From contig JAFQRY010000011.1 in assembly GCA_017409845.1 (NCBI GenBank), forward strand, positions 1-64,000: DNA of 64,000 bases, read 5' to 3'. The stretch comes from Clostridia bacterium (GTDB lineage: Bacteria > Bacillota > Clostridia > Oscillospirales > Acutalibacteraceae). Below are positions 1-7,792 of this stretch, piece after piece. The notes below the pieces were generated by a model. That model did not search any database. It saw nothing but the letters and a program-made list of their open reading frames with translations, and had not been told where the DNA came from. A program made the position numbers and the translations under genes. Numbering within the stretch: position 1 is the stretch's first letter; every line of letters begins with the position of its first letter.

Positions 1-93
1 AACCATTACTATTATACTTGGAGGTTTGATTATCTTTCAACCTTTCGGGCTTGCTTTGAGCTCGCCCATTTTGGCTTTGCTGAAGCCGTCTTT

Positions 94-117
94 AACCCCT
101 GGTAGAACCAGGGGTTT
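94..117 (+). terminator. hairpin of unknown gene, terminator-like
   Basis: A 9-bp perfect stem (AACCCCTGG / CCAGGGGTT) encloses a 5-nt loop and is followed by only a few T residues. It may end a plus-strand transcript entering from the left of the window, but no gene is visible in bases 1-93, so its owner is unknown. The weak T-tract keeps confidence low. Confidence 0.35.
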
Positions 118-142
118 ATTTCCACACCTGAAGGCACCAAAT

Positions 143-180
143 AAAAAAATCGGGTGTGCTTCGGCACACCCGATTTTTTT
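143..180. terminator. bidirectional intrinsic terminator
   Basis: An A-tract, an 11-bp perfect GC-rich stem with a TTCG tetraloop (160-163) and a T-tract form a symmetric rho-independent terminator. It lies directly behind the stop codon of the minus-strand sigma-like gene and ends that four-gene operon. By symmetry it also works for plus-strand transcription from the left. Confidence 0.92.
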
Positions 181-2974
181 ATTTGCAGTATTTGTCGATA
201 TTGTCCGGTGTAAGTGCATAGCCGTCATCATTGTAGAAAACGGTTGTGTTCTTGGGATAGTTTTCTTCATATAATCTTGCATATTCTTCGGGGGATACTT
301 CAACACCGTTTATCTTATATGAATGCTCTTCAAGCTCAACATAGTCTTTGTCTGTATAACTGCTGAATATATTTTCTGCGGTTCCGTCGGTGTTCATTTT
401 ATAAACTCCGACATTATGCATACCGGTTCCTTTATATTCTTCTACTATAACTGACCCTTTTTCAACATAAATAACACTTCCCCAGCTTCCGAAATATCCG
501 ACTTCAACAACCTTTCCATTAACATATGTTAAAACTTCAGCCGCAGCCGCATGATATCCTCCTGTTGAAATTATCAGCTCGGGAACATTGTTATTGTCAA
601 TATATGCAAAACCAAATGTGTGTTCTCCGTAACTCGCATCAAACTCATAATCATGCAGGAATTCATTATACGCCGCCATGTATCCGTCGGATTTCTTTGC
701 GGTGGTGGGTACATTTTCTGTGATTTCTTCCAACGGCAATTCCTTATTACTCATGCTGTAAAGTGACCAATAACGCTTACCGTCAGTCTCTCTGAGTGCA
801 GCTTTTACAGTGAGCATACCGGCATATTCGGCAGGATCTTCTTCAAACAGTTTTGCTTCATAACGGAGCTTTATCGTGTATATACCCTCGCTGTCTTTTT
901 TCTTTTCAACCGTTTCAAAATATCTGCTGTAATCTCCGCGGTCTCCGATATTTTTATAATAACAGCCGTCGTAATAATAATAATGGTCACTTTGAACCTT
1001 TCTGTCGGGTATAGTGCAGAAAATATTTTTGATAATCCAATCAACATTATCTGCAGGAAAAACAATATAACCGTCGGAATAATTGCTGCTGAGTTTTCCG
1101 AGAGGATCCTTATCTTTATGGTTAACAGTTATTGTGGATTCATCAAAAAAATAACAATATACTGCACTGCCGAAACTAACGTCAAGCACGATATCATACG
1201 CATCGTTTGTTGAACCGTAAGCAGCTGAATTATAATTTGATGAAATCTTGAGCAAAATACCCATAAAATCTGTCAGCTTATCAAAATCCGCATCACCTGC
1301 TGTCAGATTTTTAACTGCCGCCTGAGTTGTTGATACCTCGGATTCCTTGCTCTCGGTCATTTTATAGAATGACCAGTATTTCTTGCCCTCATAGCTTCTG
1401 AGTGCAGCAAGCACCTCAAAAAACGTTGTGCGTGAAGGCTCCGCATCTCCGATATAAATAAGGTCACATCTGATTTTAAGAATATATGAACCGTCACCGT
1501 TCTCCTTTGCATCAACAACACTCAGCTCTCTTGAGTCATCATCGGCGGGAATGGAAGCAACATAATAAAATCCGTCTTTGTAGTAATACCATGCCGATGA
1601 CATTGAATGATCAGGTGTAATATTAAAAACATTAATCATAATCCAGTCTGCGTTTTCTGCAGGGAATATGTAATATTCGGTTACATTTTTATCGAGCTTT
1701 TTTTCAGAGTCTCTGCCTGACTTCTTTTCATAGGTTGGTTTTTCAAAGAAATTACCGTAAACCTCATCGGTAAACACGCTGTTCATAAGAATGCCGTAGG
1801 TTGTCTCTTTTGCGTCTGCCGATAAAGCATCATAGCTCTGCGTTACACGCATAACATCATCAAGGAAGGTAAGAAGAATATCATAATCCTCAACCTCTGC
1901 CTTGAGATTCTGAACATTGCCCTGCACGGTTATCGGCATCATGGAGCCGATAGTCATCCCTTCGTTTATCGCTGCAGAATCCGACACCGTTGTTGTTTCC
2001 TTCGGGGCAAAAATCGAATCGGGATCATCCTTCGTCGCAAGCCAATAAGCAAGCACGCCTGCAACAATCATAAGCACAGCTATAACCGCAATGATTATCG
2101 CAGTTTTTCCGCCCGATTTCTTCTGCTCCTCCTGCACGGGATCTTCATTTCTTCCCCTCTGAACCTGCGGTATTTCGGGCATAAAAGCAGGCTGTTCATA
2201 TGCCGATTCGGGGTAGGTCGGCGGTGCGTAAGCCGCAACCGGTGCAGGTGCGGATTCCGTCTTTTTCTGCGGCGGTACACCGAAAAGTTCCGATTTTTCG
2301 CATGCCATAAAGAAGCTTTTCTTCACCGTTTCCGAATTTACCGTAAGCTCCTTTTTCATAAGCTCCATGACGAGCGACAGAATTGACGTTCCGTTCATTC
2401 TGCTCAGCTCCGTAGGTTTTCCGAGCCTTGAGTCAACTGCATTCTTTATCTGCTCTCTTGCTGCAAGAAGATGCCAGTTAACGTCATCCTCGGTGCATGA
2501 AACAAGCTTTGCTGCTGCCGATGCCGAATAGCCGTTGTAGTAACAGAGATAAACGCATATTCTTTGTGTATCGGGCATGGAGTTAACCGTTTTCATTACC
2601 GCGGAGGTAAGCTCCTTTGAATTGAGCACCTCAATCGGCAGAAACTCGAAGCCCGACCCGATTTCGTTGCGGCAAACCTCCGGCTTTTCTGCTGAAAGAG
2701 GGTTACCCCTTTGCTTTTTTATGATATCAATACATTTTTTTACTGTTATCTGCTTTATGAAATCCTCAAATTCATCGGGCTTCGGCAGCTTTGAAAGATT
2801 TGCAAAGGCTTTTGCGAAGCAGCCGATTACCGTTCTGAGTGCTTCCTGCTTGTTTTTCAGCAAGCCGCACGCAGGAAAATACGCACTTTTGAAATTCGTT
2901 GTGTAAAGCTCCGCAAGCGCATTCTTATCGCCCTTTGCCGCAAGGGCTACAAGCTCCCCCGTTTTGGTAGGCAT
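179..2974 (-). CDS. membrane-anchored sigma-70-like protein with duplicated extracytoplasmic domain
   Basis: The 931-residue protein starts like an ECF sigma factor: residues 1-90 resemble sigma region 2, and 120-183 region 4 with a helix-turn-helix around SASAAAKLVSCTEDDVNW. A proline-rich linker (235-290) leads to one membrane helix (291-313). Beyond it a domain of about 180 residues occurs twice (363-545 and 565-746). Both copies keep YxxFPAxNxDWI, a YYY-DG motif and K(K/R)YWS(F/L)Y. A separate 165-residue domain with YIDNNNVPELIIST ends the protein. The start has GAGGAGTGG upstream. It is last in the minus-strand operon, 26 bp behind the PfkB gene. I infer a one-component sensor or a sigma-derived scaffold. 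Whether the sigma part still binds RNA polymerase cannot be read from sequence. The extracytoplasmic domains match no family I can name. Confidence 0.75.
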   Translation of the reverse strand: MPTKTGELVALAAKGDKNALAELYTTNFKSAYFPACGLLKNKQEALRTVIGCFAKAFANLSKLPKPDEFEDFIKQITVKKCIDIIKKQRGNPLSAEKPEVCRNEIGSGFEFLPIEVLNSKELTSAVMKTVNSMPDTQRICVYLCYYNGYSASAAAKLVSCTEDDVNWHLLAAREQIKNAVDSRLGKPTELSRMNGTSILSLVMELMKKELTVNSETVKKSFFMACEKSELFGVPPQKKTESAPAPVAAYAPPTYPESAYEQPAFMPEIPQVQRGRNEDPVQEEQKKSGGKTAIIIAVIAVLMIVAGVLAYWLATKDDPDSIFAPKETTTVSDSAAINEGMTIGSMMPITVQGNVQNLKAEVEDYDILLTFLDDVMRVTQSYDALSADAKETTYGILMNSVFTDEVYGNFFEKPTYEKKSGRDSEKKLDKNVTEYYIFPAENADWIMINVFNITPDHSMSSAWYYYKDGFYYVASIPADDDSRELSVVDAKENGDGSYILKIRCDLIYIGDAEPSRTTFFEVLAALRSYEGKKYWSFYKMTESKESEVSTTQAAVKNLTAGDADFDKLTDFMGILLKISSNYNSAAYGSTNDAYDIVLDVSFGSAVYCYFFDESTITVNHKDKDPLGKLSSNYSDGYIVFPADNVDWIIKNIFCTIPDRKVQSDHYYYYDGCYYKNIGDRGDYSRYFETVEKKKDSEGIYTIKLRYEAKLFEEDPAEYAGMLTVKAALRETDGKRYWSLYSMSNKELPLEEITENVPTTAKKSDGYMAAYNEFLHDYEFDASYGEHTFGFAYIDNNNVPELIISTGGYHAAAAEVLTYVNGKVVEVGYFGSWGSVIYVEKGSVIVEEYKGTGMHNVGVYKMNTDGTAENIFSSYTDKDYVELEEHSYKINGVEVSPEEYARLYEENYPKNTTVFYNDDGYALTPDNIDKYCK

Positions 2975-3000
2975 TTTTTACCACTCCTCGTTGTTTTTCC

Positions 3001-3879
3001 TCAGTTATAAAATTCCTCAATATAATTTTCAACATCCGCCCTCGTGCCCTTAAAGGGTCCGGGGGTTTCCATTTTAAGCGAAACGGTTGCCGTTGCGGTC
3101 AGAAGTGCCTCGGGAATTGATTTTGTGAGTCTTTCATTAATATAGGCAGCAAAGGTAGTGTCGCCTCTGCCCGTTCTTCCGCTGAGATTTCTTGCCTTTA
3201 TGGGGCAGGTATAAAAATCCTTGCCGTCATAAACAAGCACCTCTGTGTTGTGGGTAATGAGAATTTCTCTTGCTCCCCACGAATAAAGATGCTTTGCAGC
3301 CTCTCTGCGGTCGGTGCAGCCCGTCATTATTTCGGCTTCGGCTGCGTCGGTTTTGAGATAGGTTATATAGGGCAGGCACTCTTTTTTCTCCGCCCAGTCC
3401 TCAAAATACATCGCACCGTTGTCGGCAACATGGCGGAGCATAGCCTGAACATCAAGTGCAACGGGGGCTTTTTTTGCAAGAGTGCGGATTAATTCCGCAT
3501 CAAAATCACCGTAAACAAGACCCGCAAGATGATAGATTCCGCAGTCAAGTACGGGCAGCTCGGCGGCATTGAACGGGTCACCGACGGAAAGGCAGGTGCT
3601 CGTTCTGCGTTCCTTGTCGGGAGTGTGATACACATTCACCATGTCGCAGGATTTTTCGCCCGTCAGACAAAAAAGATTTTCTTCGGGAACGGTAAAGCTT
3701 TCAAGCCTTTCCCTGTCTTTTTCGGCAAGCTTTGTTACCGCGGCAACGTTGTGACCGAGTGCATGAGCACTTGCGGAAGAAAAGACAACCGCACCGCCGA
3801 CAATATTAACGGTATTTCCGAGATGATCGGTATTTGAATCCATGGTTGCATGGCCGATTATCATTGATGTATATTTCAT
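3001..3879 (-). CDS. PfkB-family carbohydrate/nucleoside kinase
   Basis: The 292-residue protein is a ribokinase-fold kinase that phosphorylates a sugar, nucleoside or similar alcohol with ATP. The C-terminal PfkB signature is plain: GRTGRGDTTFAAY, whose Asp is the catalytic base. The N-terminal substrate lid contains a GG pair (IVGGAVVFSSASAHALG). Length is normal for the family. The start has GGAGAT seven bases upstream. It lies 12 bp behind the PI-PLC-like gene. That neighbour suggests, but does not prove, an inositol or polyol substrate. The exact substrate cannot be assigned from sequence alone. Confidence 0.85.
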   Translation of the reverse strand: MKYTSMIIGHATMDSNTDHLGNTVNIVGGAVVFSSASAHALGHNVAAVTKLAEKDRERLESFTVPEENLFCLTGEKSCDMVNVYHTPDKERRTSTCLSVGDPFNAAELPVLDCGIYHLAGLVYGDFDAELIRTLAKKAPVALDVQAMLRHVADNGAMYFEDWAEKKECLPYITYLKTDAAEAEIMTGCTDRREAAKHLYSWGAREILITHNTEVLVYDGKDFYTCPIKARNLSGRTGRGDTTFAAYINERLTKSIPEALLTATATVSLKMETPGPFKGTRADVENYIEEFYN

Positions 3880-3891
3880 AACAATCTCCGA

Positions 3892-4788
3892 TTATGCGTT
3901 TATGAATTTTTTATATTCTTCAGTCTTATCTTCCTTCACAATTCCTTTGAGAAGGTTGAGAGAAAGGATTTTTTCCGCTTTCATGTAATCCGCAGTCATA
4001 AAATCACCTGCAACGATATTGACCTTTTCGATAAGCTTCGGATCATCGGAAATATCTTTGATAATCTGCGGAAAATAGGGGCGTGACAGCTTGTCGAGGT
4101 CATCGGGCCATTTGGTCCAGCCCATTTCGGTGCCGGGATTCGGGGTCTGCTGGGTCTGAAACCAGAAAAATCCGTCGGTGCTGAGCTTTCTGAGATAATT
4201 CACGATTTCCTTTGAAAATTTTTCGGGTTTGTAGCCGTAAACAGCGGAATCCCAAGGACCCATGACGGGGCAGCTATTGCTGTAGTCATATTCCTTGTTT
4301 TCATTGATAATGATATATTTTTTTCCCGATTCCCTTATGTCGCCCAAGGTCAGATTGCTGACATCGTCACAGCCGGTAAGCGCATATTTTTCGGGGCTGA
4401 GATATTCCCTGATAAGCTCGTTTGTAGCGTTGGCATTACCGTTATAGCTGAGAGAAATCGGACCGATTTTCTGGTTCATATATGTTCTCATATAGAGAAC
4501 AAAAAACTCGTCGCTCTCGTCAAAAATCTTCTTGAGGCTTTCAAAAGCCTGCCTTGCGGGCATACCCTTCATAATGCCGTGAGCAATGAAAAGTCTGCCT
4601 TTTTTGTCAGCTTTCATTCTTATATCAAAAAATCTTACGCCGTATTTATATTGCTCATAGAGGGATCCGTTCTGGCATTTTGCAAATTTCATCATGCCCA
4701 TGGTACCCGAATTATGTGAACCGGGCATTGCAATTTTTGTTATTTTCGCATCATCTTTTATATAAGACATCCAGTTTTCATAAAACAT
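3892..4788 (-). CDS. phosphatidylinositol-specific phospholipase C-like phosphodiesterase
   Basis: The 298-residue protein matches the X domain of bacterial PI-PLC, which cleaves phosphatidylinositol or a GPI anchor to diacylglycerol and cyclic inositol phosphate. The catalytic histidine pair is present: His25 in PGSHNSGT and His70 in FIAHG, with FFDIRM between them for substrate binding. Known bacterial PI-PLCs are usually secreted, but this one has no signal peptide; the N-terminus MFYENWMSYIKDD is soluble. It may therefore be cytosolic or released another way. The AGGTGG ribosome site lies inside the last codons of the upstream methyltransferase gene (3 bp between the genes), so translation is probably coupled. 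The true substrate is unknown. Confidence 0.85.
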   Translation of the reverse strand: MFYENWMSYIKDDAKITKIAMPGSHNSGTMGMMKFAKCQNGSLYEQYKYGVRFFDIRMKADKKGRLFIAHGIMKGMPARQAFESLKKIFDESDEFFVLYMRTYMNQKIGPISLSYNGNANATNELIREYLSPEKYALTGCDDVSNLTLGDIRESGKKYIIINENKEYDYSNSCPVMGPWDSAVYGYKPEKFSKEIVNYLRKLSTDGFFWFQTQQTPNPGTEMGWTKWPDDLDKLSRPYFPQIIKDISDDPKLIEKVNIVAGDFMTADYMKAEKILSLNLLKGIVKEDKTEEYKKFINA

Positions 4789-4791
4789 TTC

Positions 4792-6015
4792 TTACACCAC
4801 CTGAAAAATATAGAATTTAAGATAATCCGTTTCGGGAACATTCCAGAGCACGGGATGGTCGCACGCCTGCTGACGGGCTTCAATCTGCTTGAGCTGAACG
4901 CCCGCATCCGCCGCCGCATCATGGAGCATTTTAACAAAAAGCTCATTCTTCATAAAATGTGAGCAGGAGCAGGTTGCAAGATATCCGCCTCTCGGAAGAA
5001 GCTTCATTGCTCTGTAGTTTATTTCTTTATATCCTCTTTCCGCACTGCGTACGGTTTTGCGGCTTTTTGTGAAAGCAGGCGGGTCAAGAATAATGAAATC
5101 ATATGGCTTTCCGCCCTTTGCCTCAAGCTCGGGAAGCAGGTCAAAAACATCGGCGGCAAGAAAATCCATTCTGCCGTCAAGACCGTTTCTCTCTGCATTT
5201 GCCTTCGCCATTTCAACCGCCGTTTTTGAAACGTCAACCGCAGTAACGTGCTCCGCACCGCCCATTGCGGCATTGAGTGCAAATGAACCCGTATGGGTAA
5301 AGCAGTCGAGCACCTTTTTGCCCTTTGCGATTTTCGAAACTGCAAGGCGATTATATTTCTGATCAAGGAAAAATCCTGTTTTCTGTCCGTTTTCAACATC
5401 AACGAGATATTTTATTCCGTTTTCGCAAATCTCCGTAACCGTGCTTTCGGGATGGGGAATCGCCTCATACCAGCCTTTATATTGCTCAAGCCCTTCAAGC
5501 TCACGGATTGCAACATCGTTTCTCTCAAAAAGACCGTTTATTTCTTCTCCGCCGTCACGCAGGATTTTAATAAGCGAGGTATAAATCATATCCTTGATTT
5601 TATCCATGCCGTAAGAAAGCACCTGGGTTACGATTATGTCCGAAAAACGGTCAACCGTAAGCCCGGGAAGCCCGTCAGCCTCGCCGAAAACAAGACGGCA
5701 GCACGAAAAATCATCACCCATAACGGTTTTTCTGTAGTCGATTGCATATTTCAGCCTTCTTTCCCAGAATGCAGGGGAGAAGCTTTCGTTTGCATTTGAG
5801 CTGAGCACTCTGACGCGGATTTTGCTGTTTGTGCTCAGGAATCCCGTGCCGAGATAGGAGCCTTTAGTTGAAACAACATCAACAAGACAGCCGTTTTCGG
5901 TTTCGCCGAAGGTCTGCATGATTTCGGCATCATAGACCCACGGATGTCCTTTTTTCAATGCGGCTTCCGCCTTTTTGGTTACGGTTAAAATCGGAAAATT
6001 TCGTTTGTTTTTCAT
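4792..6015 (-). CDS. class I SAM-dependent rRNA methyltransferase, RlmI-like
   Basis: The protein has an N-terminal PUA-like RNA-binding domain (HPWVYDAEI), a central EEHEE-type domain and a C-terminal Rossmann methyltransferase. Visible motifs are GQKTGFFLDQ, the SAM site VLDCFTHTGSFAL, DPPAF and TCSCS with the probable catalytic Cys. This is the RlmI/RlmK-N-like family that makes 5-methylcytosine in 23S rRNA. The frame stays open to 6063, but the ATG at 6013-6015 is preferred: it has GAAAGTGATA upstream and starts where homologues do, giving 407 residues. It is the first gene of the minus-strand operon with PI-PLC, PfkB and the sigma-like gene. The exact methylated base is inferred. Confidence 0.9.
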   Translation of the reverse strand: MKNKRNFPILTVTKKAEAALKKGHPWVYDAEIMQTFGETENGCLVDVVSTKGSYLGTGFLSTNSKIRVRVLSSNANESFSPAFWERRLKYAIDYRKTVMGDDFSCCRLVFGEADGLPGLTVDRFSDIIVTQVLSYGMDKIKDMIYTSLIKILRDGGEEINGLFERNDVAIRELEGLEQYKGWYEAIPHPESTVTEICENGIKYLVDVENGQKTGFFLDQKYNRLAVSKIAKGKKVLDCFTHTGSFALNAAMGGAEHVTAVDVSKTAVEMAKANAERNGLDGRMDFLAADVFDLLPELEAKGGKPYDFIILDPPAFTKSRKTVRSAERGYKEINYRAMKLLPRGGYLATCSCSHFMKNELFVKMLHDAAADAGVQLKQIEARQQACDHPVLWNVPETDYLKFYIFQVV

Positions 6016-6066
6016 GTGTTTATCACTTTCTTTTTTCAATACAACAGTTGATTGGATAAGCATTCG

Positions 6067-6184
6067 TCAATCCTCAGTCACTTCGTGACAGCTCCTTTCC
6101 AAAGGAGCTGAAAAGAGATACTGCAAGCCCTTTACCTCCTTTGAAAAGGAGGTGGCACGGCGATAAGCCGTGACGGAGGATTGA
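6067..6184. repeat. MITE-like palindromic repeat, CCTCC/GGAGG family
   Basis: A 118-bp element is bounded by 15-bp inverted ends (TCAATCCTCAGTCAC at 6067-6081 and GTGACGGAGGATTGA at 6170-6184; 14 of 15 pair). It holds two further palindromes, one around GCTCCTTTCCAAAGGAGC and one around ACCTCCTTTGAAAAGGAGGT. Related copies are at 14902-14966 and 22278-22437. It encodes nothing and no clear target-site duplication is seen. The rest of the gene-free stretch 6016-6459 is AT-rich and ends in the hydrogenase promoter. Confidence 0.8.
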
Positions 6185-6251
6185 TAATTAGTCTTCTTTT
6201 TTTATTTGTTTATTTTATCATATTTTCTCCTGCATTGTCAACGATACCGCA

Positions 6252-6267
6252 CCGTTAGAAACAACTA
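6252..6267. promoter_or_regulatory. possible operator upstream of hydrogenase locus
   Basis: GTTAG and CTAAC form an inverted repeat with a 6-bp spacer about 100 bp upstream of the extended -10 box. It could bind a regulator such as Rex, but it does not match the Rex consensus well. This is only a candidate. Confidence 0.2.
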
Positions 6268-6364
6268 ACCGCAAAAAGAGAATATTTATACAAAAAATCC
6301 ACAAAAAATTCTCTTAAATCGTGCAAAAAACATCGACAAAAAAGTAGAATTTTTTATTAATATA

Positions 6365-6373
6365 TGTTATAAT
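6365..6373 (+). promoter_or_regulatory. extended -10 promoter of the hydrogenase locus
   Basis: TGTTATAAT is a perfect -10 box with the TGn extension. No good -35 box sits 17 bp upstream, which is usual for extended -10 promoters. It would give a leader of about 80 nt before hndA. Confidence 0.6.
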
Positions 6374-6459
6374 ACTTTAGAATGCAGAATTGCGGATATT
6401 TCGGTTTTCCGCTCTGTTATATTCAACTGTTTAAAATTTCATTCAGGAGGAATGACTTA

Positions 6460-6954
6460 ATGGTTAAAAAAATCAGCAACCTGCCTTTCACAGGCACACC
6501 CGAGCAGGAAGCACAGCTCAAGGCAATCATCGCTGAATGCAAGGATGACAAGAGCATGCTCATGCACGTTATGCAGGAAGCACAGAACATCTACGGCTAC
6601 CTTCCCATCGAAGTTCAGACCATGATTGCCGACGGCATGAATGTTCCCCTTCAGAAGGTTTACGGCGTTGCAAGCTTCTATGCACTTTTCTCACTCACTC
6701 CCAAGGGAAAATACAACGTTTCCGTTTGTCTCGGCACAGCATGCTATGTTAAGGGCTCACAGGAAATCCTCGATAAGATCTGCGAAGTTCTCGGCGTTGC
6801 TCCCGGCGAATGCACCGACGACCTCAAGTTCTCGGTTGAAGCATGCCGCTGCATCGGTGCCTGCGGTCTTGCTCCCGTTTTCACAATCAACGAAGATGTT
6901 TACGGCAGAGTAACTCCCGACGAAATTCCCGACATCCTTGCAAAGTATAACTAA
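6460..6954 (+). CDS. hndA: NADP-reducing hydrogenase subunit HndA (NuoE-like, 2Fe-2S)
   Basis: The 164-residue protein is the thioredoxin-fold [2Fe-2S] subunit of a multimeric [FeFe]-hydrogenase, homologous to NuoE and HydC. A helical N-terminal part (YGYLPIEVQTMIA) precedes the cluster-binding fold with the usual cysteines, CLGTAC and CRCIGAC. It passes electrons between the flavin subunit and the hydrogenase subunit. The frame is open from 6382, but the ATG at 6460 follows AGGAGG with a 9-bp gap and begins where homologues do. It is the first gene of the locus. Unusually, six regulatory-type genes separate it from its partner subunits. Confidence 0.92.
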   Translation: MVKKISNLPFTGTPEQEAQLKAIIAECKDDKSMLMHVMQEAQNIYGYLPIEVQTMIADGMNVPLQKVYGVASFYALFSLTPKGKYNVSVCLGTACYVKGSQEILDKICEVLGVAPGECTDDLKFSVEACRCIGACGLAPVFTINEDVYGRVTPDEIPDILAKYN

Positions 6955-6987
6955 TCTTAACCGCAACGCGGAAATGAGGGATTGATA

Positions 6988-7344
6988 ATGACTATCAACA
7001 CTATTAAAGATTTACTCGGAGCAGAAGTTCTTTGCGGCAGTGAACACCTTGAAAACAATGTTCATTCAGCCTGCGGAAGCGACATGATGAGCGATGTTCT
7101 CGCATATGTTAAAAATCAGGCGGTGCTTTTAACGGGACTTGTCAATGCGCAGGTTATCCGCACAGCCGAGATGATGGACATGATGTGTGTTGTTTTTGTT
7201 CGCTCAAAGCGTCCTTCTCCCGAAATGATAGAGCTTGCAAACGAATGCGGAATCGCCGTGCTCACAACGCCCCTGCGTATGTATGATGCCTGCGGTATCC
7301 TTTATTCGAACGGGCTCAGAGGGAATGGTGAATCAGATGGCTGA
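6988..7344 (+). CDS. DRTGG-domain protein (first copy)
   Basis: The small cytosolic protein of 118 residues belongs to the DRTGG-domain family, an accessory domain often found beside CBS domains and thought to bind a nucleotide or similar ligand. In Clostridia free-standing DRTGG proteins recur in [FeFe]-hydrogenase loci; their role is not established. GAGGG eight bases upstream favours the ATG at 6988 over a TTG at 6982. The stop codon overlaps the start of the next gene, which argues for coupled translation. A second DRTGG protein follows at 9078. Confidence 0.75.
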   Translation: MTINTIKDLLGAEVLCGSEHLENNVHSACGSDMMSDVLAYVKNQAVLLTGLVNAQVIRTAEMMDMMCVVFVRSKRPSPEMIELANECGIAVLTTPLRMYDACGILYSNGLRGNGESDG

Positions 7345-7759
7345 ACCCTTGGTATTCCGGTTTGAGGTTGACGGTGATAATTTCACCTCTGCGGGTCAGG
7401 CTTCGGTGCAGGTCAAAAAAAATCTGCGTCAGCTCGGCGTTGACCCCGAAACAATCCGCCGCGTTTCGATTGCCATGTATGAGGGCGAAATCAACATGGT
7501 TATCCATGCAAAGGGCGGAACCGCCGATGTTATCGTCAGCGACGAGAGCATCGAAATTATTCTGGCAGACAAAGGACCCGGCATTGCAAATATCGAGCAG
7601 GCCATGCAGGAGGGCTTTTCAACCGCCCCCGACAATGTACGCTCACTCGGCTTCGGTGCGGGAATGGGTCTGCCCAACATGAAAAGATATACCGATGAAA
7701 TGCAGATTGATTCGGTTGTGGGCGAAGGTACTACCATCACAATGAAGGTTAATCTTTAA
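7337..7759 (+). CDS. RsbW/SpoIIAB-type HATPase (anti-sigma-like kinase)
   Basis: The 140-residue protein is a stand-alone GHKL ATPase domain of the kind found in anti-sigma factor serine kinases. The N box (SIAMYEGEINMVIHA), G1 box (DKGPGIAN) and G2 region (FGAGMGLPNMKRY) are all present. The ATG at 7337 fits homologues; its AGAGGG ribosome site is 13 bp away. GTG at 7328 and ATG at 7325 are alternatives. It overlaps the DRTGG gene by 8 bp. In this locus it probably signals through phosphorylation of a local partner, but no sigma factor or STAS protein is adjacent. Confidence 0.85.
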   Translation: MAEPLVFRFEVDGDNFTSAGQASVQVKKNLRQLGVDPETIRRVSIAMYEGEINMVIHAKGGTADVIVSDESIEIILADKGPGIANIEQAMQEGFSTAPDNVRSLGFGAGMGLPNMKRYTDEMQIDSVVGEGTTITMKVNL

Positions 7760-7792
7760 TGCCCTTCCGAATCGGGAAGGAGTGTATTTCTT

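Noticed and set aside
6016-6063. longer N-terminus of the RlmI-like methyltransferase from 6063
   Set aside because: The extra 16 residues have no ribosome site and do not resemble the family start; the ATG at 6015 fits.
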